Assembly (NCBI GenBank): GCA_004376205.1
Contig: SOKG01000219.1
Location: 1-27,952, forward strand
Direction of reading: 5' to 3'
DNA: 27,952 bases
Source: Dehalococcoidia bacterium
GTDB lineage: Bacteria; Chloroflexota; Dehalococcoidia; SZUA-161
A program made the translations under genes and the position numbers. How positions within the stretch are numbered: the stretch's first letter is position 1; each line of letters starts with the position of its first letter. Below, piece by piece: positions 1-7,630 of the stretch. The notes beneath the pieces were generated by a model. It saw nothing but the letters and a program-made list of their open reading frames with translations. It was not told the DNA's origin and did no database searches.

Positions 1-1
1 C

Positions 2-94
2 GCCCTTGTCGCGCTGCTGGTGGTGGCAAGACTAGGGATTGCGCTGTTCATCAGACGCATAATTAGTTACATAATTAGCCACGTAAAGCGTTGA
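2..94 (+). CDS. C-terminal end of a membrane protein (partial)
   Basis: An open frame enters from the left edge and ends at TGA 92-94, giving 30 residues. It begins with a run of hydrophobic residues (ALVALLVV, then GIALFI) and ends in a basic tail (SHVKR), which fits a last transmembrane helix with a short cytoplasmic tail. No family can be recognised from so short a piece. It could also be a chance open frame, since only the hydrophobic and basic pattern supports it. Confidence 0.4.
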   Translation, partial: ALVALLVVARLGIALFIRRIISYIISHVKR

Positions 95-128
95 GCGCCC
101 TTTCTGCTAGCGCCACCTGCTGGGAGTA

Positions 129-158
129 TTTACTAAACAAGTAATTCCGTTGTATAAT
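129..158 (+). promoter_or_regulatory. Candidate sigma70-type promoter upstream of the lipoprotein gene
   Basis: A -35-like TTTACT (129-134) and a perfect -10 TATAAT (153-158) are separated by 18 bases. The expected transcription start near 165 would leave a leader of about 215 bases before the lipoprotein ATG at 383. Inside that leader, tiny frames with Shine-Dalgarno-like sequences occur (ATG at 190, 15 codons; GTG at 297, 18 codons), but nothing else supports their translation. Confidence 0.45.
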
Positions 159-382
159 GCTGCCAATAATGCTGGCACGAAGGGGGGGTAATGATCAGCA
201 ACGTCAAGCATTGGCCAGATTTGCTTGGGCAACAGTAACGGCATGGTGCCCAATGCAAAGCTGGTGCTTTCAACAAAAAAAATAAATGGAGGGGAGTGAA
301 GAAGCAATTTAGAAAACAGTGGACGCATAGTAGAAGGCTAACGCCTTTCTAAACTGGAAAATGAAAGGAGGAAAACAGGGCA

Positions 383-952
383 ATGCTTAGAAATAGATTC
401 ATAATAGGGGTGGTACTGTTAGTCTTGTTAGGGGCAATCGCCGGCTGTGGGGTTGGCTCTGAGCAATCCTCTGAAATGGCGAACACCCTCACCATACAGG
501 GCAGGGTGGTTGTAGATGCCTACCACTATGATGAGGCAACAGGAACCTATGTCCGTTTCTACCATCATGAGAGCTCAAACCTCATCGTCACCATAGGCAA
601 GGACTGGATTGCGCAACAGCTAGGTGGCTCGCCAGACTCCAACCCGGCGAAATGGATTTCGCTTTCACTCGATGGGACTGCGCCAGTCGTAGGTTGGACG
701 CAAATCCCAACTGAAATTGCGGCTGGCGGGTTGACAAGGGCGGATGGCACCTACAGCCACACTGGTGGCACAAATACATGGGAAATAGAAGCGACATTCA
801 GTGCCACGGCAACGCATACCGATGTCCAGCTAACTGGTCTACAATATGCTGTTTCAGGCGACAACAACCTTATGGCTGCAAAGCAGTTTACCGCGGTTAC
901 CCTTAACGACGGTGACGCTCTCACAGTAACCTGGCAGCTATCGCTCACCTAA
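383..952 (+). CDS. Secreted lipoprotein of unknown function, beta-rich
   Basis: This 189-residue protein starts with a lipoprotein signal peptide: basic residues R3 and R5, a hydrophobic core at about 7-18, and a lipobox I-A-G-C with the modified cysteine at residue 22. It should therefore be anchored on the outer face of the membrane. The rest is rich in Thr, Gly, Ser and aromatic residues in alternating patterns typical of beta sandwiches. The section around residues 70-130 (a Gly-Lys-Asp-Trp-Ile start, a 'SLDGTAP' turn, then an 'E..AGGL.R' stretch) resembles the repeated exposed domain of phage tail-fibre-type proteins, but this is only an impression. A good ribosome-binding site (GGAGG at 367-371) supports the ATG. 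No function is assigned. Confidence 0.8.
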   Translation: MLRNRFIIGVVLLVLLGAIAGCGVGSEQSSEMANTLTIQGRVVVDAYHYDEATGTYVRFYHHESSNLIVTIGKDWIAQQLGGSPDSNPAKWISLSLDGTAPVVGWTQIPTEIAAGGLTRADGTYSHTGGTNTWEIEATFSATATHTDVQLTGLQYAVSGDNNLMAAKQFTAVTLNDGDALTVTWQLSLT

Positions 953-961
953 ATCAAGCAA

Positions 962-1094
962 TGGGCTGCTGTGCGAGAGAGCGGGCTACCCTATCGCCAG
1001 ATTGGTTCCCAGGGTAGGACTGTCTCGGCAGAGGGTGTGGACGATTGTCAACGGCAAAAGGAGCACCAACAAGCCGAAGCTAAACTTTCCTGTT
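962..1094 (+). pseudogene. Frame-broken helix-turn-helix remnant ahead of the MerR-like gene
   Basis: Translating from about 962 in one frame gives a helix typical of resolvase or sigma-region-4-type HTH domains (RESGLPYRQIGSQ). The second half of the same motif (VGLSRQRVWTIVNGK) follows in the next frame. The two join smoothly if one G of the run at about 1012-1014 is removed, so a single-base insertion probably broke an HTH domain once fused to, or placed before, the MerR-like protein. No good start codon or ribosome-binding site precedes it. The read-through frame starting at TTG 1002 would carry only the second half. Confidence 0.5.
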
Positions 1095-1289
1095 ATGCTC
1101 AGCACAGGCGAGGCAGCCCGGATGCTTGGTCTGCATGTCAATACCGTGAGACGCTGGGATAATTGGGGGATACTATATTCACGACGCGTTGGCCCAAGGG
1201 GTGATAGAAGATTCAGGAAGGATGAGATTGAGGAGCGCATGAGGATGATGCAATCACGCCTCAGCCCCGGTAATGAAGAAAGGAACTGA
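1095..1289 (+). CDS. MerR/excisionase-like helix-turn-helix protein, small
   Basis: This 64-residue protein opens with a MerR or excisionase-type winged HTH. Residues 2-20 (LSTGEAARMLGLHVNTVRRW) are the helix-turn-helix, and the wing follows (GPRGDRRFRKDEI, about 33-45). The C-terminus is a short charged helix. It probably binds DNA, but there is no effector domain. The ATG at 1095 matches the start of the domain, although no clear ribosome-binding site precedes it. A longer reading from TTG 1002 would add half of a broken upstream HTH. The next gene follows after five bases, so the two were probably co-transcribed as a regulator pair. Confidence 0.6.
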   Translation: MLSTGEAARMLGLHVNTVRRWDNWGILYSRRVGPRGDRRFRKDEIEERMRMMQSRLSPGNEERN

Positions 1290-1294
1290 AACAA

Positions 1295-1588
1295 ATGCTC
1301 GAGACAATGTACGACCTTGAGTTTGAGGACGCTAACAGAACGATATGGTTCCTAGTCCGGCAGGTTAACAACTTCATGAGCCGCGCCTTGTGGCATAGCC
1401 TGCGCAAACACAGGGTAAACCCGGAGCAGCTGATCATCCTCTGGGGTGCCGGGATGTGCGAGGGGGGCGTTATCAAGGACGGTACTCAAATACTTCGACG
1501 GGATAGATCCTGTCCTCTTCCCCTGTCAGGGGTGTGGGGTAGACCAGCTCGTAATCCTCTAGTTCTTCGAGGGGCACAGGGCTTGTGA
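1295..1588 (+). pseudogene. Truncated MarR-family regulator
   Basis: The first 55-60 residues look like the N-terminal dimerisation helices of MarR-type regulators: a helix ending FLVRQVNNFMSRA, then HRVNPEQLIILW, which matches the usual 'Gly-Leu-Thr-Pro-Glu-Gln...Leu-Trp' turn. The winged-helix DNA-binding part that should follow is missing. From about base 1473 the frame simply runs antisense to the 3' end of the STT3 gene on the other strand, giving a Pro- and Arg-rich tail without domain character. The gene therefore seems cut by a deletion or rearrangement that joined it to the STT3 end. A weak Shine-Dalgarno (AAGGA) lies about 12 bases before the ATG, inside the end of the MerR-like gene. 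Confidence 0.55.
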
Positions 1589-3863
1589 AGCGGTCTGTCC
1601 CTACTATTTTGTAGCTCGGATTTGCATCTACAAATGCTTTTGCATCATCGTAGTTGGTGAACGATTGCACGTCAGAGATAGCCTTGGCCTTGAGCGTGAA
1701 CCTGTTTCCCTCCATGTCTCTTACCTCTATCGGTACTATCACTCCCTCGGATACAGCCGTAGTCTCCTTGGGAATCCATTCTTTCCCTCCAAAATTGTAC
1801 AACCTAGAGCACATGGATTGATAATACTCACGATAGTATAGCATTATGGGCTCAAAGCCTCCGGTGCTCGTCCTCTGAGCGTACCATTCAAAAAAGTCAT
1901 CTTGATCCTTGCCAGCCCACTCTACCATGGCGTAGAACTTTCCCGTCGCCATGGGGTAGTCTACGATCACATATTTGGAACCCAGTCTATCGAGCACCTC
2001 GTTGGCCGATGCTTCATCCTGTGCGGTGAAGAACAAACCTGCGTCAGGGGCGCCCCTCTGCCCGTTGGGATTGGCGTTTGGTATGCGGTGGGCGATATAG
2101 GTGATCCAGTAGCCGTAGTCCCACCAGCTCATGACGCCATATTCTGGTTCTGGATAATCGTAGCTCTCTCCGTACCGCTGGTAATAGAAGTCGTCATCCC
2201 CGAAGGGGTCCGTAGTATTCCCCTTTAGCCACACCAGCGCAGCGTGCCATTCTGGGGTCGCGCCTGAGGGTGCCTTAGCCCAGTCGGTTGCTACCAGGAT
2301 GTTGGGAAAGAATGCCAGGAAAAACACGAGAATCAGTGCTATCAAGCCGTAGGCATTCTTGGCGTTCAGATACCTGGTAGTGAATGATACTTGCTCCCTT
2401 CTCTGGGGCTTCTCCTTCCTGCGCTTTGCCTTCTTGCTTTGCTTGGGTTTCCACCTCTCCGTTTGCAGTCTCGCCCGCTGGTCAAACTCCTCCCTTTTGA
2501 CTTCCTCAGAAGCTTCCCTGAAGCCGGCGAACTCAAGTGATCTCCAGCAGAAGTACGCGGTGAGAAGCGAGACATTTACCGCGAGATAGTAGGAGAAGCG
2601 CGCTTGACCAAAAGTGGCTATTAGCATTATCACGCTCCAGACGATGAGCAATGTCTTGTTAGCGTCCCCTTCTCTGATGGTAAGGTAGGCTATTATGGCG
2701 AGCGATGCTATGGACAGGTAGAAGCCCGTGGTGAAATGCTGCCATATCTCCGAAGTTGATGAGAGCCCCCCTGCCTCAGCGATTGTTGCTTGTCCCCCTG
2801 TTGGGCTGAGCACACCCACTTTGTCCAGCATCGAGTTGAGCAGTGAGGGGTCGATAAGATAAAAGAGTCCGTAGCCGATGCCCACCAGGACTGCCAGGGC
2901 CAGAGGGTAGTAAGCTGCTCTGATATTCCTGCGGACCATAAGGAAGGAAAGGCCGCTTAACGCCACGAAGGCCGCGATGCCGATGAGCAGCGATGAAACC
3001 TGGAGGCTCCCCAGCGAATACTGCCCGGAGGCGGGGGCAATCATCAACAGGGCTATGAGGAAGGAGGGAACACCGATGACACAAAGGTAGTCTGTCGACC
3101 TGCCTCTCAGGTGGTCCATGATGTATTGAAGGACGGCAAAAACGAAGATTATGAATATGAAGAGGGCACCGCCTGTCCATGAAAGGAGGTACAATCCCAG
3201 CGATATGCCGGTCAGCAGGGAATAGATCAAGGGCTTTCTCAGGGTTCTCCAGTCCCTGCTCCACACGGTGCTGAAGGAAATTCCTTTTTGCTTCGAGCTC
3301 TTCACCGCCAGTATCAGGAAAAGCGCCGTCAACGTGCTGAACATGGTCTCGGCGACATGGTGGTCGGTGAATCCGAGTAGGGAGCGCTGCAGGAAGAAGC
3401 CTGGCAATATGGCGATGAGAAACGCGGCCAGAAGTCCTGCCTTCCTGTTGAATAGCTCCTTCCCGATGAAGAACACCGGTATGGTTACGAGCGCACCCAA
3501 GATTACCGGGAAATAAGCACCCAGTGTTTCAATTAATCCCTTGGATGGAGAGCCTGCCCCCAAGACCCAGATGAAAAAGCCTGCAAGCCAGTCAAAGAAA
3601 GGCGCGGTAGCCACTTCTTGTCCGGAGGGATAGAAGCCGTAAGGATCGAAGGGCATGCGATTGGGGAAATGCTGGACAAGATTCTCTATCACCCGCATAT
3701 GATACCAGGGGTCGTTTATCTGGAACCTGACCCAGTCTCCAGCGAAGACGTTGTCATAGGGGAAGTACACGCGAATGAAGAAGGCGATGCCGAAGATGAA
3801 AGCCAGTGCTAGGCCATACGTGGCGTGGATTGAGGACCCTATTTTGATACCGAATCTGTTCAT
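1473..3863 (-). CDS. STT3/AglB/PglB-family oligosaccharyltransferase
   Basis: A 796-residue integral membrane glycosyltransferase that would transfer a lipid-linked oligosaccharide to Asn of secreted proteins. The N-terminal two thirds is polytopic, with about a dozen helices. Hallmarks are visible in order: the first acidic motif in the first external loop (INDPWYH, D51), the second motif TDHH at 166-169, a TIxE-type loop motif TIAE at 360-363, and the catalytic-domain signature WWDYG at 580-584. A very basic cytoplasmic stretch (about 450-492, many Lys/Arg) precedes the last helices, and a soluble C-terminal domain of over 200 residues follows. The motif set is closest to archaeal AglB and bacterial PglB. 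It is divergent from the rhamnose operon, which fits a role in glycan attachment. Acceptor and glycan are unknown. Confidence 0.93.
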   Translation of the reverse strand: MNRFGIKIGSSIHATYGLALAFIFGIAFFIRVYFPYDNVFAGDWVRFQINDPWYHMRVIENLVQHFPNRMPFDPYGFYPSGQEVATAPFFDWLAGFFIWVLGAGSPSKGLIETLGAYFPVILGALVTIPVFFIGKELFNRKAGLLAAFLIAILPGFFLQRSLLGFTDHHVAETMFSTLTALFLILAVKSSKQKGISFSTVWSRDWRTLRKPLIYSLLTGISLGLYLLSWTGGALFIFIIFVFAVLQYIMDHLRGRSTDYLCVIGVPSFLIALLMIAPASGQYSLGSLQVSSLLIGIAAFVALSGLSFLMVRRNIRAAYYPLALAVLVGIGYGLFYLIDPSLLNSMLDKVGVLSPTGGQATIAEAGGLSSTSEIWQHFTTGFYLSIASLAIIAYLTIREGDANKTLLIVWSVIMLIATFGQARFSYYLAVNVSLLTAYFCWRSLEFAGFREASEEVKREEFDQRARLQTERWKPKQSKKAKRRKEKPQRREQVSFTTRYLNAKNAYGLIALILVFFLAFFPNILVATDWAKAPSGATPEWHAALVWLKGNTTDPFGDDDFYYQRYGESYDYPEPEYGVMSWWDYGYWITYIAHRIPNANPNGQRGAPDAGLFFTAQDEASANEVLDRLGSKYVIVDYPMATGKFYAMVEWAGKDQDDFFEWYAQRTSTGGFEPIMLYYREYYQSMCSRLYNFGGKEWIPKETTAVSEGVIVPIEVRDMEGNRFTLKAKAISDVQSFTNYDDAKAFVDANPSYKIVGTDRFTSPVPLEELEDYELVYPTPLTGEEDRIYPVEVFEYRP

Positions 3864-3879
3864 TCTATAATTGATGGCT

Positions 3880-3907
3880 ACTATACAGGCTGAAAAGCCT
3901 GTTTCAA
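3880..3907 (-). promoter_or_regulatory. Promoter of the STT3 gene with an inverted repeat in its spacer
   Basis: Read on the minus strand, TTGAAA (3902-3907) and TATAGT (3880-3885) are separated by 16 bases, and each matches five of six consensus positions. The predicted start near 3873 leaves a leader of about 10 bases and no Shine-Dalgarno. The spacer is almost filled by a perfect 7-bp inverted repeat, ACAGGCT and AGCCTGT around a four-base loop (3885-3902). This could be a repressor operator or a chance hairpin. Confidence 0.5.
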
Positions 3908-4171
3908 GTTAGCTTGTTTCCTTCACGTCGAGCCGGAGATAGAGCGACTCATAAGGCTCCTCTCTTATCCTCAAAAGGCCTCCATTTGGGGAACAAGAGC
4001 CATGGCTTCCAACAGCCCCAACTTTGGTGAAGACTATAATACAAGGTTGGCCAAAAGGCAACACTGCCGGTGTGAGACCATTTACTAACGCCAGTCACAC
4101 CTACCCGCCCTCCCCAGGGAGCTTTGCTCCCGGACCCTCGGGGATTTGGAGGTAAAGTAAACACCTCAACC

Positions 4172-4201
4172 TTTACTATCTGCAGTGGTTTAGGATATAC
4201 T
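4172..4201 (+). promoter_or_regulatory. Candidate promoter of the rml operon
   Basis: TTTACT (4172-4177) and TATACT (4196-4201) lie 18 bases apart, about 40 bases before the rmlA ATG. A second TATACT follows closely (about 4205-4210), so the exact -10 is uncertain. Confidence 0.4.
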
Positions 4202-4240
4202 CGGTATACTCTTGCTTGTATTTTGCGAAGGAGCGTTTTG

Positions 4241-5308
4241 ATGAAAGCCTTGATATTGGCCGGTGGCTCGGGGACGAGGCTTAAGCCGATTACTCATACA
4301 ATACCCAAGCAACTGCTACCCGTTGCCAATAAGCCTATTCTATTTTACGTCTTGGATCAAATCAGAGAGGCAGGCATCACAGATATCGGTATTATCATCT
4401 CCCCGGAAACCGGACCTTACATCAGGGAAGCTGTTGGCGACGGCTTGCGATGGGATAGCAGGGTTACCTATGTTCCGCAGTCCGATCCTCTGGGGCTGGC
4501 ACATGCGGTAAAAACGGCGCAGGATTTCCTGGCTGACTCACCATTTCTCATGTTCCTCGGCGACAACCTTATTGAGGGCGGTGTCAAAAGCTTTGTTCAG
4601 GAGTTTGATAACCAGTCGCCCGATGCCCTTCTTCTTCTCAAAGAGGTGCCCGACCCCCGTCTTTTCGGAGTTGCCGAGCTCAATGGTAAAGGCGAGGTGA
4701 TGCACCTTGTGGAGAAGCCTAAAGAGCCTAAAACAAACCTCGCTCTGGTGGGTGTTTATCTGTTCGCACCTGAAATCCACAGAGCGATAGCTCAGATCAA
4801 GCCTTCCTGGCGCGGTGAGCTGGAGATAACCGATGCTATTCAGAAGCTCCTCGAGATGGGCAAGGAGGTCAGGAGCCACATTCTTACAGGGTGGTGGCTC
4901 GATACCGGGAAAAAGGACGACCTGTTGGAAGCGAACAGGGTTGTCCTCGACGGCTTACTCAAGCGTGACGTGAGAGGAGAGGTCGACTCCGAGAGCAAAG
5001 TGGTAGGCAGGGTGGAGATAAGGGAGGGGGCGAAGGTGGAGAACAGCACTGTTCGAGGCCCCGTATCCATCGCCGAGGGGTGTCAGGTCAGGAATTCCTT
5101 TATCGGCCCCTTCACCAGTATAGGGGCCAGTACAACAGTGGAAGATTCATCAGTGGGACACTCGGTTATCTTGGAGAACAGTCGCATTTACAGAATTGAG
5201 CGGCTAGAGGACAGTCTCATCGGCACGGGTGTTGAGCTCAGGAAGGCTGACGAAAGGTTCAAGGCAGTGAAACTCTTTGTGGGATGTGACTCTAGTCTGG
5301 AATTGTAG
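4241..5308 (+). CDS. rmlA: Glucose-1-phosphate thymidylyltransferase, long type with left-handed beta-helix tail
   Basis: This 355-residue enzyme makes dTDP-glucose from dTTP and glucose 1-phosphate, the first step toward dTDP-L-rhamnose. The N-terminal nucleotidyltransferase domain has the pyrophosphorylase signature GGSGTRLKP (8-16, R13), PKQLLPV (22-28, K23) and the metal aspartate in LGDN (D108). Residues from about 250 on show a hexapeptide-repeat, left-handed beta-helix pattern (for example VSIAEG, SFIGPF, TSIGAS), as in the long RmlA/GraD-type family and not in the 290-residue E. coli form. The ATG at 4241 is chosen because it begins the MKALILAGG motif and has AAGGAG seven bases upstream. 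An in-frame extension to 4124 looks non-coding. First gene of rmlACDB, nine bases before rmlC. Confidence 0.92.
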   Translation: MKALILAGGSGTRLKPITHTIPKQLLPVANKPILFYVLDQIREAGITDIGIIISPETGPYIREAVGDGLRWDSRVTYVPQSDPLGLAHAVKTAQDFLADSPFLMFLGDNLIEGGVKSFVQEFDNQSPDALLLLKEVPDPRLFGVAELNGKGEVMHLVEKPKEPKTNLALVGVYLFAPEIHRAIAQIKPSWRGELEITDAIQKLLEMGKEVRSHILTGWWLDTGKKDDLLEANRVVLDGLLKRDVRGEVDSESKVVGRVEIREGAKVENSTVRGPVSIAEGCQVRNSFIGPFTSIGASTTVEDSSVGHSVILENSRIYRIERLEDSLIGTGVELRKADERFKAVKLFVGCDSSLEL

Positions 5309-5317
5309 GAGGCCAAA

Positions 5318-5779
5318 ATGGAGTACATATCCGGTGTTAAGACGCGAAAGCTTCGTCTTATACCCGACGACCGGGGTTGGCTAATGGAACTGCTGCGCTC
5401 AGACTGGGAGGAGTTTGAGCAATTCGGTCAAGCTTATGTTACCGCGTGCTATCCCGGCGTGGTCAAGGCCTGGCATTACCACAAGGGGCAGACTGACCAC
5501 TTCGCCTGTGTCAGCGGGGTAGCCAAGCTCGCTCTATATGATCCCCGTGAGGACTCACCGACGAAGGGCGTGGTGAATGAATTCTACCTGGGAACCCTGA
5601 ATCCTATCCTGGTGAAGATCCCGCGCCTGGTTTATCATGGCTTCGCTGCTGTGGGCAGCGAGATGGCCATGATAGTCAATTTCCCTACCATGCTCTATAA
5701 CTACGAGCAGCCTGACGAATACCGCGCTCCCTACGATGATCCTGCCATCCCCTACAAATGGGGGGTAAAGATGGGATGA
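5318..5779 (+). CDS. rmlC: dTDP-4-dehydrorhamnose 3,5-epimerase family protein (divergent)
   Basis: A 153-residue cupin-type protein, shorter than the usual 180-190 residues. It should epimerise C3 and C5 of dTDP-4-keto-6-deoxyglucose. Recognisable parts are the RGWLMEL strand, the AWHYHKGQ strand with the probable catalytic-base histidine H53, and the C-terminal Tyr-rich segment around NYEQPDEYRAPYDDPAIPYKW, which corresponds to the family's '...NDPxIxIxW' end. The lysine that in canonical RmlC follows the histidine strand seems to be replaced (TDHF), so this belongs to a divergent subgroup. Its place between rmlA and rmlD supports the assignment. A strong ribosome-binding site (AGGAGG) precedes the ATG, and the stop overlaps the rmlD start by four bases. 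Confidence 0.82.
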   Translation: MEYISGVKTRKLRLIPDDRGWLMELLRSDWEEFEQFGQAYVTACYPGVVKAWHYHKGQTDHFACVSGVAKLALYDPREDSPTKGVVNEFYLGTLNPILVKIPRLVYHGFAAVGSEMAMIVNFPTMLYNYEQPDEYRAPYDDPAIPYKWGVKMG

Positions 5780-6639
5780 AGGTGCTGGTAACAGGCGCCT
5801 GGGGGATGCTGGCAAACGACCTGGCCCCCGTACTCTCTGAGCGCGGATACGAAGTATTTGCGCCACCTGAAGACATGCTTGACGTTACCCATCTGGACAC
5901 AGTAAGAGGTGTGGTTGATAGCTACGAACCGGAGATGATTGTCAACTGCGCTGCCTATACCAAAGTGGATGAGGCAGAAAAAGAGGAGCATCAGGCGCTC
6001 ATGGTGAATGGCTTTGGTGTTCAGAATCTCTGCCTCGTATGCCAGGAGAGGGACATCCCTCTAGTGCATTTCAGCACCGACTATGTATTCGATGGCACCA
6101 AGGAAGGCCCTTATACGATCGATGATGAGCCTAACCCCTTGGGCGCCTATGGATGCTCCAAACTGCTCGGTGAGAAGTATATGTTGGGGCTTCTCAGCAA
6201 GTTTTACCTGATTCGCACCAGTTGGCTCTTCGGACACCACGGTAGGAACTTCATCGAGACCATGTTGGAGCTCGGTCAAAGGCAGAAGAAGATATCTGTG
6301 GTAGCAGACCAGAGGGGATGTCCCACCTGGACTCGTCACCTCGCAGAAGCGGTTGTTGCGCTCATCCAAACAGGGCGCTACGGGATTTATCACATAACTA
6401 ATTCTGAGCCTGCCACTTGGTTTGACTTTGCCCAGGAGATATTCCGTCTCTCTCGTATGGACATAGAATTAGTTCCCATAACCTCAGATCAATTCCCCAC
6501 ACCAGCCAGGAGACCCCTGAATAGTGTTCTTGCCCCTTTTCCCCTTCCGCAGCTCTTGGGGAGAGAGATGCCCTCCTGGCGAGAAGCCCTCCAGGAGTAC
6601 CTACAGCAGAGGAATGCAGTGAAACGGGCGGGAGTTTAA
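5776..6639 (+). CDS. rmlD: dTDP-4-dehydrorhamnose reductase
   Basis: A 287-residue short-chain dehydrogenase/reductase that reduces dTDP-4-keto-L-rhamnose with NAD(P)H, the last step of dTDP-L-rhamnose synthesis. The N-terminal nucleotide-binding motif is VLVTGAWGMLA (3-13; the last Gly of the usual GxxGxxG is Ala). The catalytic set is visible as STD (100-102) and YGCSK (Y125, K129). The RmlD-typical VADQRGCPTWT stretch follows. The start at 5776 forms an ATGA overlap with rmlC, indicating translational coupling. A start at 5758 is possible but lies before the Rossmann strand. Confidence 0.93.
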   Translation: MKVLVTGAWGMLANDLAPVLSERGYEVFAPPEDMLDVTHLDTVRGVVDSYEPEMIVNCAAYTKVDEAEKEEHQALMVNGFGVQNLCLVCQERDIPLVHFSTDYVFDGTKEGPYTIDDEPNPLGAYGCSKLLGEKYMLGLLSKFYLIRTSWLFGHHGRNFIETMLELGQRQKKISVVADQRGCPTWTRHLAEAVVALIQTGRYGIYHITNSEPATWFDFAQEIFRLSRMDIELVPITSDQFPTPARRPLNSVLAPFPLPQLLGREMPSWREALQEYLQQRNAVKRAGV

Positions 6640-6668
6640 GAGTAAGAAAGGATGAGGTCGGTCAGACT

Positions 6669-7616
6669 ATGAGGCTGCTTGTAACCGGCGGCGCCGGCTT
6701 TATTGGCTCCAACTTTGTTCATTACATACTGGGGAAGTATCCCGACCACGAGGTTATAGACCTCGATGCCCTTACCTACGCGGGCAGTCTGGGGAATCTC
6801 GAGGGGCTGATGGATAATCCCAGGCACAGGTTTGTCCAGGGACGGATCGAGGACGGCAGGCTTGTGGGAGAATTGATGGAAGGCGTTGATGTGGTGATAA
6901 ACTTCGCCGCCGAGTCCCATGTCGATAGAAGCATACTTGAGCCCCAGGTGTTCATCGAAACCAATGTCGTGGGAACCCAGGTCTTGCTCGACGCAGCGCT
7001 GCAGTACAAGGTGAGGCTTTTCTACCAGATTTCCACAGACGAGGTTTATGGCGCCCTGGAGCTTAATTCGACAGAAAGATTCACCGAAGATTCTCCTCTC
7101 CGCCCCAACTCCCCCTATGCTGCCAGCAAGACCTCTGCCGATTTGCTCGCTCGAGCCTATCACCGAACTTACGGGCTGCCTGTAGTCATCTCACGCTGCA
7201 GCAACAACTATGGACCTCGTCAACATCCGGAGAAGTTTATCCCCACGGTCATCCTCAACGCTTTGCACGATAAGCCCATTCCTATCTATGGTGATGGACT
7301 CTATGTACGCGACTGGATTCACGTCCTTGACCACTGCCGGGCGATAGACCTCATCATGAACAAAAGGAGAATAGGGGAGGTCTACAATATAGGCCCTGAT
7401 AACGAATGGGCCAATATAGACCTTGCGCGGAAAATCCTGCAGATCATGGGGAAACCCGAGGATTTGCTTCAGTCTGTCACTGACCGCCCCGGTCACGACA
7501 GGCGCTACGCTCTGGACAATGATAAGCTGGAGCGTGAACTAGATTGGAAACCCTCCATCTCCTTCGACCACGGCCTCGCCGAAACCGTTCGCTGGTATAC
7601 TGAGGGCGGCAAGTGA
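6669..7616 (+). CDS. rmlB: dTDP-glucose 4,6-dehydratase
   Basis: A 315-residue extended short-chain dehydrogenase that converts dTDP-glucose to dTDP-4-keto-6-deoxyglucose with tightly bound NAD. The NAD motif is TGGAGFIGS (6-14), the dehydratase triad segment is STDEVYG (122-128, with T123, D124, E125), and the SDR pair is YAASK (Y150, K154). The sequence RCSNNYGPRQHPEKFIP is characteristic of RmlB. It is slightly shorter than the typical 330-360 residues because the C-terminal tail is short. It is the last gene of the operon, 29 bases after rmlD, and is followed by a hairpin-bearing repeat and a convergent operon. Confidence 0.95.
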   Translation: MRLLVTGGAGFIGSNFVHYILGKYPDHEVIDLDALTYAGSLGNLEGLMDNPRHRFVQGRIEDGRLVGELMEGVDVVINFAAESHVDRSILEPQVFIETNVVGTQVLLDAALQYKVRLFYQISTDEVYGALELNSTERFTEDSPLRPNSPYAASKTSADLLARAYHRTYGLPVVISRCSNNYGPRQHPEKFIPTVILNALHDKPIPIYGDGLYVRDWIHVLDHCRAIDLIMNKRRIGEVYNIGPDNEWANIDLARKILQIMGKPEDLLQSVTDRPGHDRRYALDNDKLERELDWKPSISFDHGLAETVRWYTEGGK

Positions 7617-7630
7617 TCCATGAACCCCCT

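Larger units (their letters stand above)
3864..4240. other. Divergent intergenic region between STT3 and rmlA
   Basis: No convincing gene is present in these 377 bases. They hold the STT3 promoter at one end and the rmlA promoter at the other. In the middle is a GC-rich segment (about 4105-4150) with the hairpin GGGAGC-TTT-GCTCCC at 4117-4131. Its minus-strand translation contains the string PPNPRGSGSKAPWGG, the kind of low-information peptide that dispersed intergenic repeats give. It may be a repeat element, but only one copy is in the window. Confidence 0.5.

Noticed and set aside
2776..3264. A 162-codon minus-strand frame inside the STT3 gene
   Set aside because: It overlaps STT3 in another frame and shows no membrane or domain pattern, while STT3 is intact there.
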